NCBI GenBank assembly: GCA_020283715.1
Contig: JAIQCW010000351.1
Location: 1-25,271 of the forward strand
Source: Cytauxzoon felis
Taxonomy: Eukaryota; Apicomplexa; Aconoidasida; Piroplasmida; Theileriidae
Length of the DNA stretch: 25,271 nucleotides
Direction: 5' to 3'
Below the pieces are notes generated by a model, which was not told the DNA's origin, did not search any database, and was given only the letters and a program-made list of their open reading frames with translations. The position numbers and the translations under genes are program-made. Below are positions 1-7,952 of this stretch, one piece after another; within the stretch, counting starts at the first letter, position 1, and every line of letters begins with the position of its first letter.

Positions 1-2
1 AT

Positions 3-491
3 TTATGCGGCGCCAGCGGCAGCTGCATCGTGTTTCCATGCACCGGCTTTAGCGAATGGTGCACCCTTACATACTAAGTCAGAGAACAAGTGCTTGCATG
101 GGTGACTAACACCAGCCTTAAGACCGACAAGAGCAGTTTCAAAGAAGTGAGCGGGTAATACATCAAACAAGAATCCTAGTCTGAAGTGAGCTGCTGATCC
201 ATCACTGAATAAAACTTTGACCAAGTAGAATCCGTGGAATCCACCAAAGAATACTTCAGCAACGTGAAGACCTGCTGGGGCATCCCATAGGGCAACACCA
301 CTTACACTCAAATGCTTAAGGGCATGACCTTGGAGTACTAAAACATGATGGCAAAAATCCTTATGAAGTGCTTTCAAATCTACTAAAGCACTTACAGCAT
401 GTGGGTGTGCCAAGTCAATGAAAAAGTATAAACATCGAATATTACATCTACGTGAAGTTATATTAACATATTCCACTTGACATCGTAGCAT
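3..491 (-). CDS. Unrecognised GC-richer reading frame, possibly an exon
   Basis: An open frame of 162 residues runs from a Met at 491 to a stop at 3-5. The frame stays open further upstream, to 746, but that part is translated repeat. Codon use is clearly GC-richer than the AT-rich genes nearby. The product is rich in His, Ala, Phe and Leu and ends in WKHDAAAAGAA before the stop. I see no signal peptide and recognise no domain. It lies antisense to, and immediately upstream of, the visible exons of phenylalanyl-tRNA synthetase alpha, so it would sit within that gene's intron if the tRNA synthetase is intact. It could be a terminal exon of a minus-strand gene, a gene remnant, or chance open sequence; the steady composition favours real coding. 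The true start is not determined. Confidence 0.35.
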   Translation of the reverse strand: MLRCQVEYVNITSRRCNIRCLYFFIDLAHPHAVSALVDLKALHKDFCHHVLVLQGHALKHLSVSGVALWDAPAGLHVAEVFFGGFHGFYLVKVLFSDGSAAHFRLGFLFDVLPAHFFETALVGLKAGVSHPCKHLFSDLVCKGAPFAKAGAWKHDAAAAGAA

Positions 492-735
492 ATGTTCCCA
501 CTCGCCGTGGTGGCCTTCTCTATTTACTTCCCCCTCCGCTTCCCTGAGATCAGCTATGGGTTCCACCTGAGGTCCAATGACTATACTTGTGCCACGATCT
601 CTGGGAGTGGCTATACTCTTTAGAGATAGGTAATTAGAAGGGCCGTCTGCAGGACGAAGATAAGGTGGAGTAGAATACAAGGTTGTAACCTCAAGTGGAG
701 AGCTGTCTGTAAGACTAAGAGAGGATGATTGGAGA
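470..735. repeat. Modular repeat cluster
   Basis: Holds, in order: the CCAC/GTGG hairpin left half (498-510), the constant joint TATTTACTTCCCC, the right half CTTCCCTGAGATCAGC, the spacer CCACCTGAGGTCC, the right half with GCCAC..GTGGC arms, and two diverged GTCT/AGAC-type halves. It lies directly upstream of the first visible tRNA synthetase exon and therefore probably inside an intron. Confidence 0.85.
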
Positions 736-769
736 TAATGTATCATATAATATCATTAATAATATATAG

Positions 770-1725
770 GAGATGGATAGTTGTTGTTATATAGAGTCTA
801 GTTTTTGGTGTTTTGATGCGATGTATATTCCACAGCAGCATCCTGCACGTGATATACAGGATACATTTTTTACGGAGGTAATGATACGAATACAAAAAAT
901 ATTAACTTTATTAGGTCCCATGTAGGGCTAATATTGAGTATATGGACGAAGAGTATATTAAGAATGTATCAATAGCACATAGTGATGGATCATTATATGA
1001 AAGTACTGGATGGAGATATAAATGGTATAGGGAACTAAATATGTAGTGATTAAATTTATTAATTTTAGGGATTTAAATGAATCACTTAGACTTGTTGCAA
1101 GGACACATATAACACCTTGTACAGCTAGACTATTAGTATCAATTGTCAAAAAATATAAAGAGGTATGTTTATCATATGAATTAGATTAGTGAAATTATGG
1201 TGTATTTTATCCCCATATTATATTTGTAAATTTTATATTAATCCTATATTTAGGGAAAAGATATTATGAATAAATCATATTTTACAATGGATAAAGTATT
1301 TAGAAATGAAGCATCTGATTCTACACATCTATCTGAGTTTCATCAAGTATATTTCTAATCATAAAATAATCTAATCCTTATTCCAGGTTGAAGGGCTCAT
1401 GATCGGAGATCGAATAGGATTGGATCATTTAATGGGGATATTAGATACATTTTATAAGTCTATCGGTATAAATAAATTACGTTATAAACCAGCATATAAT
1501 CCATACACTGAACCATCAATGGAAATATTCGGTTTTCATCCACATTTAAATAAATGGATCGAAGTCGGTAATTCCGGTGTATTCAGACCTGAAATGTTAC
1601 TACCCATGGGATTACCAAAAAATATATTCGTACTAGGATGGGGATTATCTGTAGAACGGCCTACCATGATCAAATACAACTTCAATAATATACGAGATCT
1701 CATCGGATGTAAATATACACCATAG
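770..1725 (+). CDS. FARSA: Phenylalanyl-tRNA synthetase alpha subunit, 3' exons
   Basis: Catalytic core of the cytosolic (alpha-beta)2 enzyme that charges tRNA-Phe. Five exons join in one frame: 770-877, 915-1024, 1069-1162, 1254-1346 and 1387-1725 (247 aa); introns are 37, 44, 91 and 40 nt with GT..AG ends. Diagnostic class II synthetase sequence is seen: [11 protein letters not shown] followed by QQHPARD, then [24 protein letters not shown] (motif 2 region), LSEFHQVEG, the phenylalanine-pocket stretch [15 protein letters not shown], and [16 protein letters not shown] followed by [12 protein letters not shown] (motif 3). About 250 N-terminal residues expected for the eukaryotic alpha subunit are not in the window. 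The first exon seen begins after a TATAG acceptor at 765-769, so the 5' exons should lie left of position 1 across an intron of at least 769 nt, or the gene is truncated. The C-terminus ends early, shortly after RDLIG. Confidence 0.93.
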
Positions 1726-1754
1726 AAGGAAGAAGTTAACCATCTTGACATTAT

Positions 1755-1825
1755 ACAGTAGATTGTCTTACAGACAAGTCTTCTATTTACTTCCACCACG
1801 ATTCCTAGCAATCAACTATGGGTTT
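1755..1825. repeat. Degenerate modular repeat copy
   Basis: A weak match just after the tRNA synthetase stop: a TTACAGACAAG left half, then TCTATTTACTTCC, then a decayed right half ending in ATCAACTATGGGTT. It reads as an old, eroded copy of the window-wide repeat. Confidence 0.55.
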
Positions 1826-2104
1826 GTATATTATAATAATTAAACAAATGATATAATTAATTATTTGTCTACCTAATGTTTAGTGCGGCTTTAACTTTAT
1901 AAAAACTTTGTTATATATATTAATTCTCATTATATATTTATAAATATTTTCCAAGTATTTATAACACTATAAAATATGAGGTTTATTATCCCGATATTAA
2001 TGGGGTATGTGAGGTTAAATTATTCAACAATGAATTATTAAATTATAGATTTATTAATGTAAATTATGTAAACAATAATATAATTGTTATAATATATCAA
2101 TAAT
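1826..2104. other. AT-rich intergenic sequence
   Basis: Very AT-rich sequence with no convincing open frame or RNA gene on either strand. Confidence 0.6.
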
Positions 2105-2215
2105 ACAACTACACTCCACTCCACTCGATATTACATCTACCTCTGTTCCCACTCGCCGTGGAGGCCTTCCTTATTTACTTCCCCCTCCGCTTCCCTGAGA
2201 TCAGCTACGGGTTAT
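2105..2215. repeat. Modular repeat, single unit
   Basis: One clean unit: the CCACTCGCCGTGG hairpin half, the TATTTACTTCCCC joint and the CTTCCCTGAGATCAGC right half ending in CTACGGGTT. Confidence 0.85.
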
Positions 2216-2649
2216 GGATACAGTTTGTAGGATTCGTGGAATGTAAACTTATGAATATGTCTCAAAGAGTGTAGTTATACACACCTGTAATATATTTAAT
2301 ACATCTCCATTAATATCCTCAATAATTCCATAAAGCTACAACGGTGCAAGTATGTTTATGCCCCATTGTACCCAGTAAGATTCCAAGTACGATATCGTTA
2401 CATTGCTGTGACATATAGGCGATGCCAACATAATTTATAAAAGATAATATATAATATTTTAACATCTCATATTTGTATTTATTGTAAAAGTGTATAAATG
2501 TTAATTATATCTTGACCTTCTTGACACTTAATACTCGGTTTTCCCCGTCGATTATTGACCTCTTTAAACCCTAAAAATTTATCAATCTTCCATCATCTGA
2601 ATATAAGGTCACTACCATAATTAACCCCATCATTTAGTTCATTTGTTTA
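2216..2649. promoter_or_regulatory. Upstream region of the first FAINT gene
   Basis: Non-coding in all frames as far as I can read. G-rich just after the repeat (2216-2280), then AT-rich. The last 130 bases before the ATG contain pyrimidine runs (TTGACCTTCTTGACACTTAA, TTTTCCCC) that may belong to the promoter or leader. No motif is identified with certainty. Confidence 0.4.
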
Positions 2650-3525
2650 ATGAGACTATTACTCTTCATATATATTATAGTGTGTAGTTATTCCATCGTA
2701 GGTGGAGCTAATGAAAAGATAATCGATTTAGACATACACACTAGACAGAGTACAGATGAGGTCAAAGTTTCTAGAAGATGTGATTCTCATATGACGGCAA
2801 TTATTATTAAACCTCAAAGTGGATACAAAATCGGCAGATTTGTCGATGGTGATAAAATAGTGTTGGAACCATCAAAGGATAAGTATAAATATGTCGAGGT
2901 TAAATACATTAAAGATACTGATGAAATAGCTATTGTAACATTAGCGTATTCGACTTGTTTCTTTCGCAATGCTGTTATAAACTACTTTAATGCCAAGAGT
3001 GAGTGGATAAAGATGACAGAAGAATTCTACGACTTTGTAATATATCGCATGATAAATGGGTATAAAATTGATAGGGAAATTGAGTTTGACTCATTTAATG
3101 AACATCTTGCAGAAAAGTCTAAAAAGAAAGTAGAAATTGATATTTCTTCTGAATTAAAAGAAAAACCAGGATTAACTATGAATCATAGAAAAGAAGGTAA
3201 TTTAGATGTATATACTTATACTGCAGATGACAAGAGTGTAATTTCAAACGTCAAAAATGGAAATAATAGTATATGGGCTAAGGAAAATTATAATTTTGGA
3301 TGTTATGAAATTGTGATTTATCGTTTGGGGAAAATATCGGAATTATTAACTTTAAGTATAAAAGAATATAAATCTTTTATAATATCATACTATAAATTGG
3401 GTGATAGTAAGAGTTTAAAGATTGGACGTGAAGTTTTTGACAGGAACTTGAAGGAATTGAGGAAGAAGAAAGTTAATGAAGCTTTGAGTAATGATACAGC
3501 TAATAAATCAATTGGAAAAGGCTAA
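2650..3525 (+). CDS. FAINT-domain (DUF529-like) secreted protein
   Basis: Single-exon gene of 291 aa. The start at 2650 is supported by an immediate signal peptide (MRLLLFIYIIVCSYSIVGG) and an in-frame stop (TAA at 2647) just upstream. Two FAINT-like units can be aligned by eye. The first, about residues 25-130, has a charged beta-rich pattern ending ...AKSEWIKMTEEFYDFV. The second, about residues 190-280, contains IWAKENYNFGCYEIVIYR and ends in a charged helix. The C-terminal tail is Lys-rich (ELRKKKVNE), with no transmembrane segment or GPI signal visible, so the product is probably secreted into the host cell or vacuole. FAINT proteins are large Theileria families thought to act at the host interface; the function of this member is unknown. 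Its 3' end is G-rich, unlike most genes here. Confidence 0.78.
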   Translation: MRLLLFIYIIVCSYSIVGGANEKIIDLDIHTRQSTDEVKVSRRCDSHMTAIIIKPQSGYKIGRFVDGDKIVLEPSKDKYKYVEVKYIKDTDEIAIVTLAYSTCFFRNAVINYFNAKSEWIKMTEEFYDFVIYRMINGYKIDREIEFDSFNEHLAEKSKKKVEIDISSELKEKPGLTMNHRKEGNLDVYTYTADDKSVISNVKNGNNSIWAKENYNFGCYEIVIYRLGKISELLTLSIKEYKSFIISYYKLGDSKSLKIGREVFDRNLKELRKKKVNEALSNDTANKSIGKG

Positions 3526-3775
3526 TGTCATTGAGATAATATAGTATATCATGTTTTAATTGTAATAATGTAAATGTAAAATGTCGTGTAAATGGGGAAA
3601 GTTCCCATGATTTAAAGATGTTCGATAGTGTATTTGTAATGCCAAATCAAGGCAATTTTAAAGTGTATTTTGTCATTTATAATTGAAGTTTAATATCGTA
3701 TTATTATTATATATATGTAATATATGAGTATTATTATTAGTATTATATAGTTACTATAATATCTTTACATCATGT
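3526..3775. other. AT-rich downstream region
   Basis: No coding sequence seen. From about 3676 it contains the block TTTATAATTGAAGTTTAATA, which is matched near 5988, and a TA-rich tract that leads into the AT-rich repeat starting at 3776. Confidence 0.5.
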
Positions 3776-3965
3776 TAGTAGTAATATACTATATATATTA
3801 TATTAATTATTTATATTAATACTTATATACCTTCATATAACTATACTTCATCCTTCAATTGTATTAGTATAATAGTAAATGTTATTGTAAAAGACGGATC
3901 TTCAATAGACTGTTAAAAAGTGGAAAATTATAGTGCATTAGCCCCATTATTATGGGGTATGTATG
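3776..3965 (+). repeat. AT-rich interspersed repeat, copy 1 of 3
   Basis: Shares the order of blocks ATTTATATTAATACTTATA, CATATAACTATACTTCATCC and TTCAATTGTATTAGTATAAT with copies at about 5990-6190 and 13600-13750. It ends close to a small inverted repeat, CCCCATTATTATGGGG, at 3942-3957. Confidence 0.65.
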
Positions 3966-3974
3966 ATTTAGGTG

Positions 3975-4103
3975 AGTGTAGCGATTGGACCTCAAGCGGA
4001 AGTGGATTACCTGGAAGCGATCTATGGGAGCTGGAAGGGGAGGTAATTAGAGAAGCTGTCTGCAAGACGAAGTTAGATGGACTAGGAGAGAGTAGACAAT
4101 GTT
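3975..4103. repeat. Modular repeat, one unit in reverse order
   Basis: Spacer TTGGACCTCAAGCGG, right half of the GCTCCC..GATCGC type (read on the other strand), the joint as GGGGAGGTAATTAG, and the hairpin half GTCTGCAAGAC. The unit abuts the stop codon of the membrane-protein gene at 4104. A short open frame runs through it (3920-4117), but I treat it as repeat. Confidence 0.8.
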
Positions 4104-5585
4104 TTATTTATACTTAGCTTGTGCACCCATACCTCCTCCAAATCCTACAGCTTCCATAAATTCTTGAACCCAGGCGAATACTACACATAGAACTCCGGTT
4201 CTAAATACACTTGCCCTGAAGTATTTACCAATGCGTCCTTCAGGAAAGTGCATCATGGAAAAGAAAATATATATACATATTATATATGGGATGAAAAATA
4301 ACCATGTAGCGTGATAGAGTGCATACAAATGTTCTTTACCATCTTCTAGTTTATAACAACAATGTTGTCCTCCTCTAATCCTACAACAGCAACATTTACC
4401 ACATTTTTTTCCATTTGTCGGACATGCGCATGCGCAATTAGTTTCATTACAACAATCACTACATTTACATGATGTCTTTTTATTCCATTTGTTCCTCCAA
4501 GTCCTACCGGGACCTTTGTCACAAAGTTCAGTTATGGCGAATGCGATGTGGGGTGTGGCGGAAATAGCTTGGATCCATAATTCAATCTTTTTACCATCAA
4601 ATGGATCATCAACGAGTTGATAGGGTGATATAGCAGGGTAGAAGAAATAGACTGTACCTAATGAAAGAGCTACCAGAAATATTGGGGACCAGTGTATGAT
4701 ATTATATTCATTAAATTCAGCATCTTCACCCATTCCAAATAGTTTTGCAAGACCACCGGTATCATTTCCACTATCAGAAGTTTCCATTACCCTAGCTACG
4801 GTCCATACAATGGATGTTGCTAGTGATAGAATAATCATAATCCATATTTGGTAGAGAACAAGAATATAATCATATTCATCCCAGAAATAAATGTAATAGA
4901 AATATTTATATAATTTATGGAAGACAAAAGTGAATAATCCAAATAATGGGAGGCCAACAATATAAAATGGAGCGTTCAATCCTTCAATACCCATGGAAGA
5001 ATTTGAATACACACCATATATAAAAACAAGAATTACAATGTTCCAAAAGAAACCATCAAAATATCCATATTCACCACCAGCCATGAATGAAAAATATGTT
5101 ATTATGGACCAAATAAACATTAGCCAAATAGATATACCTGATACACAATTCTTTAACATCGTTTTATTATCCATCTTAGTTGAAGATAACGTTATTACCG
5201 TATTTATAACAGTGCCAGCAAAACTACCTAACTCCATTAAATTATGTATTCTATATACAAACATAGCAACAGTACCCAAGGGTAAATGAAATCTCTTTAC
5301 GACGTGATTTGCACATGTAATTGCGATACGATGAGGTGTGAAGAATATAAAACCGGCTAGGAACATTGATATCTTACATAGAGGATCTTCATGGTCTTTA
5401 GGTTTAGAAGTTTGAGGAGAAGCAGCAGGTTCAGGTTCTCCACCCGAACATTTTTCTTGGTCTTTAAGTTGAGTAGTTTGGGTATCAGGAACAGTATCTT
5501 TTTGTCTTTCACCTGGATTTCCTTGATGTTCTTCAGATTTAGGAGCATGAGGATTAGCTTCACCATCAGATTGTCCATCACTCAT
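4104..5585 (-). CDS. Polytopic membrane protein, possibly Tpr-like family
   Basis: Single-exon gene of 493 aa, GC-richer than its neighbours. The N-terminal 70 residues are hydrophilic and low-complexity (Glu, Gln, Lys, Pro). About eight to ten hydrophobic helices follow: near residues 72-92, 100-130, 145-168, 178-195, 205-225, 240-268, 298-322, 335-355, 430-452 and 465-485. Between the last two groups lies a cytosolic-type loop (about 370-420) very dense in cysteine, with CKCSDCCNETNCACACP followed by CGKCCCCRIRGG, suggestive of metal or disulfide clustering or palmitoylation. The layout (long N-terminal tail, many helices, conserved C-terminal hydrophobic part) is like the Theileria Tpr/Tar multigene membrane proteins, but I assign that by overall character, not by a decisive motif. 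The C-terminus is Gly-rich (GFGGGMGAQAKYK). Confidence 0.7.
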   Translation of the reverse strand: MSDGQSDGEANPHAPKSEEHQGNPGERQKDTVPDTQTTQLKDQEKCSGGEPEPAASPQTSKPKDHEDPLCKISMFLAGFIFFTPHRIAITCANHVVKRFHLPLGTVAMFVYRIHNLMELGSFAGTVINTVITLSSTKMDNKTMLKNCVSGISIWLMFIWSIITYFSFMAGGEYGYFDGFFWNIVILVFIYGVYSNSSMGIEGLNAPFYIVGLPLFGLFTFVFHKLYKYFYYIYFWDEYDYILVLYQIWIMIILSLATSIVWTVARVMETSDSGNDTGGLAKLFGMGEDAEFNEYNIIHWSPIFLVALSLGTVYFFYPAISPYQLVDDPFDGKKIELWIQAISATPHIAFAITELCDKGPGRTWRNKWNKKTSCKCSDCCNETNCACACPTNGKKCGKCCCCRIRGGQHCCYKLEDGKEHLYALYHATWLFFIPYIICIYIFFSMMHFPEGRIGKYFRASVFRTGVLCVVFAWVQEFMEAVGFGGGMGAQAKYK

Positions 5586-5829
5586 TTCTGCTTTTGTTCG
5601 TCGTTTTCCATTTTTATTTCAAATTATCACCCCACGCCTTTACTGTCTTCAGATGCGTGTTTGTGATATATTTTAGGTATAACCTCTATTTTGCATTCAG
5701 AAGGAGCAGATCCAGAACCTAGACTACTCATTTCTGATATGCACTCTATTATCCATCTCTACTCCAAATTATCCCTCTCCCATTATTTAATGAAATAATA
5801 TCCTGATGTCCAATACTACTCTTCCATAC

Positions 5830-5950
5830 ACCTGTGGTCCAGTATTAACTCCACTTTCCATTCCACTCGCCGTGTAGGCCTCTTCTATTTACTTCCCCTT
5901 CCAGCTCCCATAGATCGCTTACAGGTTCCACTTGAGGTCCAATCCATTAA
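5830..5950. repeat. Modular repeat, one unit
   Basis: CCACTCGCCGTG half, TATTTACTTCCCC joint, right half of the GCTCCC..GATCGC type (diverged to GATCGCTTACAGG) and the spacer CCACTTGAGGTCC. Together with the AT-rich repeat copy and the second cluster it fills the space between the membrane-protein gene and the FAINT gene at 6401. The stretch 5586-5829 is C-rich and without a gene. Confidence 0.82.
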
Positions 5951-5984
5951 TTTACTATAACAATTCTGTAATTCATGTATAAAT

Positions 5985-6190
5985 CCATTTATAATTGAAG
6001 TATAATATTGTATTCATATTATGAAATGTAATTATTTATATAAATCCTTATACACCTTATACAACTATACATCATCCTTCAATTATATTAATATACTAGT
6101 ATATATTATAGATATGTTACAATATTCAATAGTCAATAATAATTTGCAATATTATCCCCATAATAATGGGGTATATGTGGCGATGAAGAA
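5985..6190 (+). repeat. AT-rich interspersed repeat, copy 2 of 3
   Basis: Shares TTTATAATTGAAGTATAATA, ATTATTTATATAAATCCTTA, ACAACTATACATCATCC and TTCAATTATATTAATA with copies 1 and 3. It ends with the inverted repeat CCCCATAATAATGGGG, the same stem as in copy 1 with a reversed loop. Confidence 0.65.
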
Positions 6191-6194
6191 TGCG

Positions 6195-6360
6195 ATGATT
6201 GTACCTCAAGTGGAACCCGTAGCTGATCTCAGGGAAGCGGAGGGGGAAGTAAACAAGGAAGCTGACGGCATGACGACCTCAGGTGGAACGGCGAGTGGAA
6301 GAAGAGGTAGATTGGACCTAGACATAACGGTCGTCGGTTGTAACCTCAGGTGGTGCAGTA
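6195..6360. repeat. Modular repeat cluster
   Basis: Reverse-order unit: spacer, right half of the CTGAGATCAG type, the joint as GGGGGAAGTAAACAAGG, the CTGACGGCA half, then several spacer variants (ACCTCAGGTGG). A frame reading VADLREAEGEVNKEA is open here but has no start context of its own. Confidence 0.82.
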
Positions 6361-6400
6361 GTTGTATAGATTATCATTTAGTGTAGTGTGTTGAAATATT

Positions 6401-7483
6401 TTAAATATTATTTTCGAGTTCATTGAGTAGTGTATAAAAATGGATATTATTGACTTTTATCCATCCATTATCTGAGTGATGGAAGTATATTTCATTATTT
6501 TCGATACCATCGATGAATAATTTGACGAGTTTGATTTGGTCATTGATGAGGTATGAATTGACATATATACATTTGATATTAGTATCTGGTGAGTTCCATA
6601 ATATATGATCATTATATAAAACGAGTGTATTAATAGATGAATAATTTGCAATGAATGTATCAATAGAGACATTATTTTCAATTTTATTATTATAACTAAA
6701 CCTTATATTATCAATATTATTTCTATCATTAATATTTAATGAACATTCATTAATAACTTTATTAGTTTGTTTAATAAAATCATATATATTAGTTTCAACC
6801 CAAAAATTACGATATATAAGTATATAATGTTTATATGATGGTTGATTATAATTAACAATAGTTAATTGTAATGCTTTTTTAATATTTTTTCTTTTATATA
6901 ATACAACTTCAATACAATAAATATTTGGATTTATAGAAGACCATAAAGTATTAATATTTTCTTTAATAGAATTAAAAACATTAAAATTTTTTTTAGGTTT
7001 AACAGTTATAATAGAATTACCAAAATTTGTAATTTGTATATCAGTTATATTATTATCTATATAATTTAAATCATATTGTATTTTATTCATTAATTTTTCT
7101 AATTTTCTATCAAATTCTATTGATGTTATTAATGACCATATACCACGATTATTTTCAAAATATAATTTATTATTATATTGTGTACCTTGTAATTCTAATT
7201 TACATAAACGTTTTATATCATTTATATCACGTATATATGTAAATAATTTACATGATGAATTCTCATAATTACTTCTTGTCCATATTACTGATTTATGTTC
7301 ATCTATTATTTTATATATTTGTTTATCTTCTAATGGTTCATATTCTTCTACTTTTAATGTACCAAAATATTTTATTGTACATAATGTACATTCAAAAAAA
7401 TTTAATAAATCTAATACTACATATATAGCATTACATATATTACAATTTAATAAAATAAAAATTATTATTATTATATATTTCAT
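6401..7483 (-). CDS. FAINT-domain secreted protein, three repeats
   Basis: Single-exon gene. I place the start at 7483 (residue 18 of the longest frame, which opens at 7534) because the signal peptide MKYIIIIIFILLNCNICNA follows directly; this gives 360 aa. Three FAINT-like units are visible, each with an IW or LW near its start, a conserved Cys about ten residues on, a beta-rich core and a second Trp before a closing helix: VIWTRSNYENSSCKLFTY...GIWS; TLWSSINPNIYCIEVVLY...FWVE; ILWNSPDTNIKCIYVNSY...GWIK. No membrane anchor is seen. Composition is extreme: the middle is almost pure A/T at third positions, while the 3' 250 bases are C-rich on the coding strand, next to the repeat at 6195-6360. 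Host-interface role inferred from family only. Confidence 0.8.
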   Translation of the reverse strand: MKYIIIIIFILLNCNICNAIYVVLDLLNFFECTLCTIKYFGTLKVEEYEPLEDKQIYKIIDEHKSVIWTRSNYENSSCKLFTYIRDINDIKRLCKLELQGTQYNNKLYFENNRGIWSLITSIEFDRKLEKLMNKIQYDLNYIDNNITDIQITNFGNSIITVKPKKNFNVFNSIKENINTLWSSINPNIYCIEVVLYKRKNIKKALQLTIVNYNQPSYKHYILIYRNFWVETNIYDFIKQTNKVINECSLNINDRNNIDNIRFSYNNKIENNVSIDTFIANYSSINTLVLYNDHILWNSPDTNIKCIYVNSYLINDQIKLVKLFIDGIENNEIYFHHSDNGWIKVNNIHFYTLLNELENNI

Positions 7484-7952
7484 TTTATTTTCAAATATAT
7501 TTACATAAACTACATTAATTATATAATTAAACAAGAATTTTTATATCTTCATAATCTAACTAATATACAAACATAATTCTATATCAAATGATATAATATA
7601 TATATATATATCTTATATTCATAAACCAACTACATTAATTACAAAAAAATTTTTTTATTATTCAATCCATAAACTATCTGTTATCAATAAATCTATCAAA
7701 GTCCCCACAATTACAAAATCATAATCAAGATGTAATTTCATCTTACATTTATAATAAATATATACATTTATCATAAATAATATACAAAATATCATAATAT
7801 ATTGAGGTTGTTATAATTTTTAATTATAAAAATGTAATTAATATATTATAACCAATATGATGTACAAACAAGTAATTAAAATATTCCAATTACATGCAAA
7901 TTTCAACATTCAACCACATATATATAAATAATATATTCATCATTATAATACA
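7484..7952. other. AT-rich intergenic region between FAINT and TBCA genes
   Basis: No open frame of note on either strand. Contains an (AT)n run near 7592-7610 and a long run of A then T near 7645-7657. It separates the 5' end of the FAINT gene from the 3' end of TBCA, so it should hold the FAINT promoter. Confidence 0.55.

Noticed and set aside
470..735. Reading the repeat clusters as a CRISPR array
   Set aside because: Spacers are not unique, modules vary in order and orientation, and the genome is eukaryotic.
958..1149. Minus-strand frame opposite the PheRS alpha exons
   Set aside because: It lies antisense to exons with unmistakable synthetase sequence and has no domain of its own.
1536..1811. 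Minus-strand 91-codon frame
   Set aside because: Antisense shadow of the last PheRS alpha exon plus decayed repeat.
2105..2215. Repeat units as tRNA-derived SINEs
   Set aside because: The spacer GAGGTCCAATCC faintly recalls a B box, but there is no A box at the right distance and no cloverleaf or A-rich tail.
3920..4117. Short plus-strand frame as an independent gene
   Set aside because: Almost entirely modular repeat, overlapping the 3' end of the membrane-protein gene; no start context.
5391..5666. Plus-strand 91-codon frame
   Set aside because: Antisense to the low-complexity N-terminus of the membrane protein at 4104-5585.
6021..6386. 121-codon plus-strand frame as a gene
   Set aside because: First half is the AT-rich repeat, second half the modular repeat; no signal peptide or domain.
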